DNA of 12,141 nt, taken from contig DCEW01000089.1 in assembly GCA_002314265.1 (NCBI GenBank), positions 736 through 12,876 on the forward strand, given 5' to 3'. Origin of the DNA: Flavobacteriales bacterium UBA1820. Its GTDB lineage: Bacteria; Bacteroidota; Bacteroidia; Flavobacteriales; UBA1820. Made by a program: the position numbers and the translations under genes. The notes beneath the pieces were generated by a model. The model was not told where the DNA came from. It made no database searches and worked only from the letters and a program-made list of their open reading frames with translations. Shown here in pieces: positions 6,425 to 12,141 of the stretch. Each line of letters starts with the position of its first letter. Position 1 is the first letter of the stretch.

Positions 6425-7213
6425 GTGATAAAAGCTATCTTTTTCGATGTGGACGGAACCCTGCTCAGTTTCCGTACGCACCGCGTGCCGGATTCGGCCG
6501 TCGAAGCCCTGCAAAGGGCACGTGAGAAAGGCGTGAAACTTTTTATAGCCTCCGGCCGCCGCAAGGCCGACATCGATCAGGCACACCTGCCGGACGTGTT
6601 CGACGGCTATGTCACGCTCAACGGTAGCCGTTGTTTCCTCTCGGACGGCACGGTGGTCTTCGAGCGTTTTATCGACCGGGAAGACATCGAAACGCTCGTT
6701 GCCTGGCAGCAGACCTCACAGGCTTTCCCGTGCGCTTTGGTAACTCAGGAGAAGCTTCATCTCAATTTTACGGACGAAAACGTCGCTCTGCTCGGCCGCC
6801 AGCTCAATCTGGAGATGCCCCCTGCGGACGATCTGCAGGAGTGGATCGCGGTGGCCCGCAGCGGCGTTTCGCAGATGCTTTGGTTCATCTCTCCACAGCA
6901 GCAGGCGGAAGTGATGGCTCATTTCTCCCATTGCCGGATGGTGCGCTGGAGCCCTCTTTTCGGCGACGTGATCCCCGAGAGCGCCGGCAAGGATGTAGGC
7001 ATCGCCCGGATGGTGAACTATCTGGGCATCCGCATGGAGGATACGATGGCCTTCGGCGACGGAGGCAACGACATTGCGATGCTGCATGCCGTGGGCACGG
7101 GTGTGGCGATGGGCAATGCCGCGCCGGAAGTCCGCCGGGCGGCCGACTTCGTAACCACTCCGGTGGACGAGGACGGGATCGCTCTGGCTTTCGAGCATTT
7201 CGACTTGTTGTAA
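6425..7213 (+). CDS. Cof-type HAD-IIB phosphatase
   Basis: Haloacid-dehalogenase-superfamily hydrolase of the Cof/IIB group, which dephosphorylates small metabolites such as sugar phosphates or flavin nucleotides; the substrate is unresolved. From the GTG at 6425 it has 262 residues. Motif I is FFDVDGTL (nucleophile D8, acid D10), motif II is IASGR (S43), motif III uses K189 in SAGKDVGI, and motif IV is GDGGND (211-216). The C2-type cap occupies about residues 80-180. The frame continues upstream to a TTG at 6374 that overlaps the Smr stop codon, which would add 17 unconserved residues. I chose the GTG because IKAIFFDVDGT is the normal family N-terminus, but translational coupling from the TTG cannot be excluded. 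It is the last gene of the hisS cluster. Confidence 0.9.
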   Translation: MIKAIFFDVDGTLLSFRTHRVPDSAVEALQRAREKGVKLFIASGRRKADIDQAHLPDVFDGYVTLNGSRCFLSDGTVVFERFIDREDIETLVAWQQTSQAFPCALVTQEKLHLNFTDENVALLGRQLNLEMPPADDLQEWIAVARSGVSQMLWFISPQQQAEVMAHFSHCRMVRWSPLFGDVIPESAGKDVGIARMVNYLGIRMEDTMAFGDGGNDIAMLHAVGTGVAMGNAAPEVRRAADFVTTPVDEDGIALAFEHFDLL

Positions 7214-7282
7214 GGGCATTTCCCGGCCGTTTCTACCCGTTTGTTTTCAGGACTTTCGGGGGGAAGGGATTCCGCAGGGGAC

Positions 7283-7341
7283 GGTGCGGGCAAGCGAAGG
7301 GCCGGAAGGCTTTGCCTTCCGGCCCTTCGCTTGCCCGCACC
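7283..7341 (+). repeat. Perfect 28-bp inverted repeat with 3-base loop (possible terminator)
   Basis: Bases 7283-7310 and 7314-7341 are exact reverse complements, separated by TTT. The arms begin GGTGCGGGCAAGCG and end GCCGGAAGGC, so the stem is strongly GC-rich and has no mismatch over 28 pairs. It begins 70 bases after the HAD stop and lies 80 bases before the uvrA -7 box. The next T-run (7357-7362) is about 15 bases past the stem and not adjacent to it, so this is not a textbook intrinsic terminator, although it could block read-through into uvrA or protect the 3' end of the hisS-cluster transcript. It might also be a copy of a dispersed palindromic element. Confidence 0.9.
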
Positions 7342-7420
7342 CGGGAGTTTTGCGCATTTTTTCATAAGACAGAAGGCGGTTCGGCTTTGGCTATTTTAAC
7401 CGACATGCCGGCCTTTTTAG

Positions 7421-7428
7421 TACCTTTG
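7421..7428 (+). promoter_or_regulatory. Candidate -7 box for uvrA
   Basis: TACCTTTG matches TAnnTTTG and lies 24 bases before the uvrA ATG at 7453, with an A-rich run (CAAAAAAAGAAATAAAGA) between. A TTTT at 7394-7397 is the nearest thing to a -33 element. I see no LexA-like palindrome nearby. Confidence 0.55.
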
Positions 7429-7452
7429 TGGATTCAAAAAAAGAAATAAAGA

Positions 7453-10254
7453 ATGGCTCTGGATCTGGACAAACTCGACCCCCGCGAATACATCCTCATC
7501 AAAGGGGCCGATGTGCACAACCTCAAGCACATCGACCTGGCACTTCCTCACCGCAAGTTCATCGTGCTCACCGGACTTTCGGGCAGCGGAAAGTCCTCCC
7601 TGGCCTACGACACCTTGTACGCCGAAGGACAGCGCCGGTACGTGGAGAGCCTCTCGGCCTATGCCCGTCAGTTCCTGGGGCGCATCGACAAACCGAAGGT
7701 AGAGTACATCAAAGGCATCGCACCCGCCATTGCCATCCGCCAGAAGGTCAACACCGCCAATCCGCGTTCTACCGTGGGCACCGCGAGCGAAGTGTACGAC
7801 TACCTCAAACTGCTTTACGCCCGCATCGGGCAGACGTATTCTCCGGTGAGCGGACAACTGGTGCAACGCGAGCAGGTGAGCGACGTGATCGACTACATCC
7901 GAAGCCTGCCCGTCGGCACCCCCATCGAGATCGAAGCGGAGTATCGCATCCCCTCCGGGAGGACCTTTTCCCAGGCCGTGGCCGCCCTCAACGCCCAAGG
8001 GTATTCCCGGATCAAACTGGAGGGAAAGGTGGTCAAACTGGCCGACCTGGTGGCTTTCTCGGTAGAGAAGGACCTCGACCGTTTCCTCCTGGTGGTGGAC
8101 CGCGCCGAAGCCACGACAGACGAAGGAGCCTTGGCCCGTTTGGCCGACTCGGTATCCACCGCTTTTTACGAAGGCCATGGAACGATGCAGGTAGCGGAAG
8201 CCCGCACAGGAATGGTCCGGACGTTTTCCGATGCGTTTCGCGCCGACGGCATCGATTTTATCGAACCGACCGAACACCTGTTTTCGTTCAACAACCCGCT
8301 GGGCGCCTGTCCCGAATGCGAAGGATACGGAAAGGTGATGGGCATCGACCCGGCACTGGTGGTGCCCGACACCTCGCTTTCGGTCTATCAGCAGGCCGTA
8401 GCCCCTTGGCGGGGCGAAAAAATGGGGTTGTGGCGGCAGGCGGTGGTCGATACCGCCGAGCGCTCCGGATTTCCCATCCACACGCCGTACTGCGAACTCA
8501 CGCCCCAGCAGAAAGACCAGCTGTGGCACGGTACGAAATATTTCAAGGGCATCGACGACTTCTTTGCCATGCTCCAGCGGGACAGCTACAAGATGCACTA
8601 CCGCATCATGCTGGCACGCTATCGGGGAAAGACCGTATGCCCGGTGTGCCACGGCAAGCGGCTGCGGCCAGAGGCCGGCTATGTTCGGGTGGGCGGCCGC
8701 AGCCTCCCCGAACTGGTGGACTGGCCGTTGGATCGGTTGGGCGAATTCTTCAATACCCTTACCCTGTCGGAGTATCAGCAGAAGGTCGCCTCGCGCATCC
8801 TGACGGAGATCCGCCGGCGGATCGGTTTCCTGCGCGAGGTGGGACTGGGGTATCTGACGCTCAATCGCGCCTCCTCGACCCTTTCGGGTGGGGAATCCCA
8901 GCGCATCCACCTGGCTACGTCCCTGGGAAGTTCCCTGGTGGGTTCGATGTACATCCTGGACGAGCCCTCCATCGGTTTGCACCAGCGGGATACCGACCGG
9001 CTTATCTCCGTGCTGAAGAAATTGCGGGACATCGGCAATACGGTCATCGTGGTGGAACACGACCGGGAAGTGATGCAGGCCTGCGACCTGTTGGTGGACA
9101 TCGGTCCCGGAGCGGGGATCCACGGCGGGGAGGTCGTCTTTTGCGGACCTCCGTCCGAGCTGGCACAGAGCGATTCGCTCACGGCGCGTTACCTGCGCTA
9201 TCAGGAAAAGATCGAAGTGCCCGCCTCCCGCCGTCCGGTGCGCCGTTATATCGAAGTCAAGGGCGCGCGCGAGAACAACCTGAAGGGCATCGACGTGCGC
9301 TTCCCCCTGGAAATGCTCACGGTGGTAACCGGGGTGTCGGGCAGCGGGAAATCCACGCTGGTAAACGGCATCCTGTATCCCGCTCTGGCGCGGCATTACC
9401 ACGACTCTTCGCTGCGGGTGGGGGACTGCACCGGCGTTTCGGGCGACCTGGACGCTTTGGCCGCGGTCGAGATGGTGGACCAGAACCCCATCGGGAAGTC
9501 TTCGCGTTCCAACCCCGTTACCTATGTCAAGGCCTACGACGATATCCGCGATCTGTTTGCCGCCCAGCCCTTGGCAAAGCTGCGGGGATTTTCCGCCCAG
9601 CACTTCAGTTTCAATGTGGACAAGGGCCGCTGTCCGGTGTGCAAGGGCGACGGGGAAGTGGTGGTGCAGATGCAGTTCATGGCCGACGTGCACCTGCCGT
9701 GCGAGGCCTGCGGGGGCAAACGCTTCAAACGCGAAGTGCTGGAGGTAAAGTATCAGGACAAGAACATTTCGGATGTTCTCGACATGACGGTGGACGAAGC
9801 CATCGACTTTTTCACCCGCCATGGCAACCGCCGCATCGTCGAAAAGCTGCAGCCGCTCTCCGACGTGGGGCTGGGGTATGTCCAGCTCGGGCAACCTTCC
9901 TCGACCCTCTCGGGCGGGGAAGCGCAGCGTATCAAGTTGGCTTCGTTCCTGGGAAAGGGCAAAACCGGGGTGCGCACCCTGTTCATCTTCGACGAGCCGA
10001 CCACCGGGCTGCACTTCCACGACATCAAGAAGCTCCTGGCGGCGTTCGATTCGCTCATCGCCCGGGGACACAGCATCGTAGTGGTGGAGCACAATCCCGA
10101 TGTGATCAAATGCGCCGACTACGTGATCGACCTCGGTCCCGAAGGGGGTGATGGCGGGGGCAATCTGGTCTTTGCCGGTACTCCCGAAGACCTCGTCCGG
10201 TGCCGGGAGTCGTACACCGCGCCGTACATCGCGGCGGAGTTGGCGCGGCGGTAG
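7453..10254 (+). CDS. uvrA: Excinuclease ABC subunit A
   Basis: DNA-damage sensor of nucleotide-excision repair that loads UvrB; 933 residues, normal length. It has two ABC ATPase modules. The first has Walker A G41-LSGSGKS48, signature LSGGESQRI (477-485) and Walker B with D503-E504. The second has Walker A G627-VSGSGKS634, signature LSGGEAQRI (from 819) and Walker B with D847-E848. The C-terminal zinc module is intact: C727-x2-C730-x19-C750-x2-C753. A further pair, C396-x2-C399, is present. The first zinc module has only its second pair (C286, C289): where E. coli has an earlier CxxC, this protein has FSDAF...ADGIDFIEPTEHLFSFNNP. From memory this occurs in other Bacteroidota UvrA proteins. 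Bacteroidota often carry more than one UvrA, so this may be a paralogue. It has its own promoter and no evident terminator before rplS. Confidence 0.97.
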   Translation: MALDLDKLDPREYILIKGADVHNLKHIDLALPHRKFIVLTGLSGSGKSSLAYDTLYAEGQRRYVESLSAYARQFLGRIDKPKVEYIKGIAPAIAIRQKVNTANPRSTVGTASEVYDYLKLLYARIGQTYSPVSGQLVQREQVSDVIDYIRSLPVGTPIEIEAEYRIPSGRTFSQAVAALNAQGYSRIKLEGKVVKLADLVAFSVEKDLDRFLLVVDRAEATTDEGALARLADSVSTAFYEGHGTMQVAEARTGMVRTFSDAFRADGIDFIEPTEHLFSFNNPLGACPECEGYGKVMGIDPALVVPDTSLSVYQQAVAPWRGEKMGLWRQAVVDTAERSGFPIHTPYCELTPQQKDQLWHGTKYFKGIDDFFAMLQRDSYKMHYRIMLARYRGKTVCPVCHGKRLRPEAGYVRVGGRSLPELVDWPLDRLGEFFNTLTLSEYQQKVASRILTEIRRRIGFLREVGLGYLTLNRASSTLSGGESQRIHLATSLGSSLVGSMYILDEPSIGLHQRDTDRLISVLKKLRDIGNTVIVVEHDREVMQACDLLVDIGPGAGIHGGEVVFCGPPSELAQSDSLTARYLRYQEKIEVPASRRPVRRYIEVKGARENNLKGIDVRFPLEMLTVVTGVSGSGKSTLVNGILYPALARHYHDSSLRVGDCTGVSGDLDALAAVEMVDQNPIGKSSRSNPVTYVKAYDDIRDLFAAQPLAKLRGFSAQHFSFNVDKGRCPVCKGDGEVVVQMQFMADVHLPCEACGGKRFKREVLEVKYQDKNISDVLDMTVDEAIDFFTRHGNRRIVEKLQPLSDVGLGYVQLGQPSSTLSGGEAQRIKLASFLGKGKTGVRTLFIFDEPTTGLHFHDIKKLLAAFDSLIARGHSIVVVEHNPDVIKCADYVIDLGPEGGDGGGNLVFAGTPEDLVRCRESYTAPYIAAELARR

Positions 10255-10355
10255 GTCCAAGGCCCGTTTGGGTTGGGAAAAGAGCCGTTTGGCCCCTTTC
10301 GGCAAGGAGAAAATCCTGCAGAAGAGGAAAAAATGCCGGAAAAACGGCGGGAATG

Positions 10356-10385
10356 TTTGGAAAACAGGAAAAAATCGTAAATTTG
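10356..10385 (+). promoter_or_regulatory. Bacteroidota promoter for rplS
   Basis: TTTG at 10356-10359 and TAAATTTG at 10378-10385 are separated by 18 bases, a good match to the -33/-7 pair. The predicted start at about 10390 gives a leader of around 110 bases, long for a single ribosomal-protein gene, and so implies leader-based control. Confidence 0.7.
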
Positions 10386-10501
10386 CAGCCTCGGTAGCCG
10401 AGGTGTGCGTGAAGCACCCACGGAGCCGGATCCCGACCAACCTCTGGCGAGGGACGTGTATGTTGGCTGTGGAGTTTAATGTCTAATCTTTCAATCCCAA
10501 A
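10386..10501 (+). promoter_or_regulatory. Structured 5' leader of rplS, candidate L19 autoregulatory RNA
   Basis: Several helices can be drawn by hand. CCTCGG/CCGAGG with loop TAG (10389-10403) sits at the predicted 5' end. GTGC/GCAC with a five-base loop spans 10405-10417. CCTC/GAGG with loop TGGC (10441-10452) is nested inside CCAA/TTGG (10437-10440 with 10463-10466). The last 35 bases before the ATG are A/T-rich and appear unpaired. No terminator-like T-run is present, so control would act on translation or stability. I recall L19 leader candidates being described in Flavobacteria and others in Bacteroidia, but I cannot test a match here. Confidence 0.45.
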
Positions 10502-10861
10502 ATGGACTTAATCAAGTACGTACAGGACTCGTTCGTAGAGAAAAAGGAATTTCCCGAATTCCGCGCCGGCGACACGATCACGGTGTATTACGAAATCAAG
10601 GAAGGTAACAAGACCCGTACCCAATTCTTCCGCGGCGTGGTGATCCAGCTGCGCGGACAGGGAGCTACCCGGACCTTTACCATCCGTAAAATGTCCGGAA
10701 CGGTGGGTGTGGAGCGTATCTTCCCGTTCAACATGCCGGCCATCCAAAAGATCGAACTCAACAAGAGCGGTAAGGTGCGTCGCGCCCGTATTTTCTACCT
10801 GCGCGCCCTCACCGGCAAGAAGGCTCGCATCAAAGAGCGCGTGGTTACCAAAGCGCAGTAG
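10502..10861 (+). CDS. rplS: 50S ribosomal protein L19
   Basis: Large-subunit ribosomal protein at the 30S-50S interface. At 119 residues it has the standard length, starting MDLIKYVQDSFVEKKEFPEF. It contains the family-typical FRAGDTITVYYEIKEGNKTRTQ, FRGVVIQLRGQG, TFTIRKMSGTVGVERIFPF and the basic C-terminal segment KSGKVRRARIFYLR. The ATG follows the A-rich CCCAAA with no Shine-Dalgarno sequence. It is a single-gene unit with a strong promoter match, a structured leader and a clear downstream terminator, separate from rpsP-rimM, with which it is grouped in many Firmicutes and Proteobacteria. Confidence 0.98.
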   Translation: MDLIKYVQDSFVEKKEFPEFRAGDTITVYYEIKEGNKTRTQFFRGVVIQLRGQGATRTFTIRKMSGTVGVERIFPFNMPAIQKIELNKSGKVRRARIFYLRALTGKKARIKERVVTKAQ

Positions 10862-10883
10862 TCGATGTGCCTTTTGGCAAGCA

Positions 10884-10919
10884 GAAAAAAATCCCGGAAA
10901 CGCTTCCGGGATTTTTTTT
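10884..10919 (+). terminator. Intrinsic terminator after rplS
   Basis: ATCCCGGAA (10891-10899) and TTCCGGGAT (10904-10912) form a perfect 9-bp stem with loop ACGC. It is followed immediately by seven more T and preceded by a matching A-run, which also allows function on the other strand. It starts about 25 bases after the rplS stop and is the clearest rho-independent terminator in the window. Confidence 0.93.
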
Positions 10920-11084
10920 GTGTCCTTGCATAAAGTCGTTGTTTGTCAGAGAAAAATGAGCCTTTTTGCGGGGAAGGTCCGCTTGGCGTTCGGGCTTTTG
11001 CTGCGTTTTGAGAAAACAAGCGAAAAAATGTCGCGGAAGCAGGGAAAAAGCCGGCGGTGTTTTTCTATTTTTGTGGAAAAATAT

Positions 11085-11092
11085 TAAATTTG
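11085..11092 (+). promoter_or_regulatory. Candidate -7 box for thrS
   Basis: TAAATTTG matches TAnnTTTG and lies 37 bases before the thrS ATG. A TTTG at 11070-11073 is closer than the usual -33 spacing (11 bases), so the upstream element is uncertain. The rest of the 210-base gap after the rplS terminator holds no convincing gene or structure. Confidence 0.55.
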
Positions 11093-11129
11093 CAGGCTCA
11101 TTGTACCGTTTACATAAACGCACGAGAAC

Positions 11130-12141
11130 ATGATAGAGATAACCTTCCCGGACGGGAGCAAGAAAGAGTACCCCGAGGGAGTAACCCCGTATGAAGTAGC
11201 CCGCAGTATCAGCGAAGGCTTGGCGCGCAACGTCATCTCGGCTTCGGCCGACGGAAAGACCATCGAAGTGACCACTCCGTTGACTGCAAATACTTCGCTG
11301 GTGTTGTACACCTGGGACGACGAAGCCGGAAAACGCGCCTTTTGGCATTCTTCGGCGCACGTGCTGGCCCAGGCGATCCTCCGTTTTTATCCTGACGCCA
11401 AACTGACCATCGGTCCGGCGATCGAAAACGGCTTTTATTACGACATCGATTTCGGTCAGGAGAAATTTACCGAGGCCGATTTCAAGAAGGTAGAGGACAA
11501 GTTCATGGAACTGGCACGCGAGAAGAACGACTTCCACTTGCGTTCGGTGTCCAAGAAACAGGCTTTGGACTACTACGAAAAGGAGCACAACCCCTACAAG
11601 GTCGAGATGATCCAGGCGCTGGAAGACGGGACGATCTCGTTCTGCGATCACGGCGACTTTACCGATTTGTGCCGGGGCGGACATATTCCCAATACGGGCC
11701 TGATCAAGGCGGTGAAGATCACCTCGGTGGCCGGGGCTTACTGGCGGGGCGACGAGAAGAACAAACAGCTCACCCGTGTATATGCCATTTCGTTCCCGCA
11801 GGCCAAGATGCTGACCGAATACCTCCAGCGGATGGAGGAGGCCAAGAAACGCGACCACCGCAAGCTGGGCAAGGAATTGGATCTGTTTACCTTCTCCCAG
11901 AAGGTAGGCCCGGGACTTCCCCTGTGGTTGCCCAAGGGTACGGCTTTGCGTCGTCGCCTGGAGGATTTTCTCACGGCCGCCCAGAAGCGTGCCGGCTATG
12001 AGATGGTCATTACGCCCCACATCGGAGCCAAGCAGTTGTACGTCACCTCGGGCCATTTCGCCAAATACGGAAAGGACAGTTTTCAACCCATCCATACCCC
12101 CGAAGAAGGGGAGGAATACCTGCTCAAGCCGATGAACTGCC
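11130..12141 (+). CDS. thrS: Threonine--tRNA ligase, N-terminal part (cut by window end)
   Basis: Class II synthetase that charges tRNA-Thr and edits Ser-tRNA-Thr; the first 337 codons are present. Residues 1-60 form the TGS domain (MIEITFPDGSKKEYPEGVTP). The editing domain follows with its zinc-like His/Cys set: H73-SSA-H77, then C181-RGG-H185 in DFTDLCRGGHIP. The catalytic domain begins near residue 245 with LGKELDLFTFSQKVGPGLPL and continues through the motif 1 region. The last complete codon is the cysteine of LLKPMNC (residue 337), equivalent to the catalytic zinc ligand Cys334 of E. coli; motifs 2 and 3 and the anticodon domain lie beyond the window. The ATG at 11130 follows ACGAGAAC with no Shine-Dalgarno sequence. 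In many bacteria infC follows thrS; that cannot be seen here. Confidence 0.97.
   Translation, partial: MIEITFPDGSKKEYPEGVTPYEVARSISEGLARNVISASADGKTIEVTTPLTANTSLVLYTWDDEAGKRAFWHSSAHVLAQAILRFYPDAKLTIGPAIENGFYYDIDFGQEKFTEADFKKVEDKFMELAREKNDFHLRSVSKKQALDYYEKEHNPYKVEMIQALEDGTISFCDHGDFTDLCRGGHIPNTGLIKAVKITSVAGAYWRGDEKNKQLTRVYAISFPQAKMLTEYLQRMEEAKKRDHRKLGKELDLFTFSQKVGPGLPLWLPKGTALRRRLEDFLTAAQKRAGYEMVITPHIGAKQLYVTSGHFAKYGKDSFQPIHTPEEGEEYLLKPMNC

Noticed and set aside
7417..10440. A 1007-codon open frame on the minus strand across uvrA, and a 907-codon second plus-strand frame over the same region
   Set aside because: Both mirror uvrA codon positions in a GC-rich gene. Their translations are rich in His/Arg/Pro/Gly without recognisable domains, and the uvrA frame has every family motif.
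10956..11087. A 43-codon plus-strand frame (MSLFAGKVRLAFG...) between rplS and thrS
   Set aside because: It lies after a strong terminator with no promoter box of its own, its end overlaps the thrS -7 element, and the product resembles nothing I know. It could be noise in an AT-rich gap.

Overview
This window reads as core-genome DNA from a GC-rich member of the Bacteroidota, most likely the order Bacteroidales; a Rikenellaceae/Alistipes-like organism is a reasonable guess that I cannot confirm here. Three things point there. Gene starts lack Shine-Dalgarno sequences and are usually preceded by A-rich stretches. Copies of the Bacteroidota -7 promoter element TAnnTTTG lie before seven of the transcription units. 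Several proteins have Bacteroidota hallmarks, such as S16 with a long Ala/Glu/Lys-rich tail and a PAP2 phosphatase with SAH in place of the PSGH motif.

Layout, left to right. (1) A YedJ-type HD phosphohydrolase (minus) is divergent from rpsP-rimM (plus; ribosomal protein S16 and a 30S maturation factor). (2) A minus-strand pair, tatA followed by a PAP2 membrane phosphatase, converges on rimM. (3) A plus-strand alpha/beta hydrolase is divergent from tatA and converges on dtd (minus; D-aminoacyl-tRNA deacylase), with the two 3' ends overlapping. (4) hisS, a stand-alone Smr-domain gene and a Cof-type HAD phosphatase form a tight plus-strand cluster, divergent from dtd. (5) A perfect 28-bp inverted repeat follows, then uvrA with its own promoter. 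(6) rplS (L19) has its own promoter, a structured leader and a clear intrinsic terminator. (7) thrS begins near the right edge and is cut off at its zinc-ligand cysteine, residue 337.

The theme is translation: S16, RimM, L19, HisRS, ThrRS and DTD, plus an Smr protein. Envelope functions (TatA, PAP2), nucleotide-excision repair (UvrA) and generic hydrolases (HD, HAD, alpha/beta) are interspersed. I see no mobile element, CRISPR array, phage gene, tRNA or rRNA, and no gap above 300 bases without a gene; the longest is about 270 bases, between rplS and thrS. I found no convincing new multi-gene system. The points most worth checking are the 28-bp hairpin before uvrA, the structured leaders of rplS and rpsP, the missing first cysteine pair in UvrA, and the overlapping hydrolase/dtd 3' ends.
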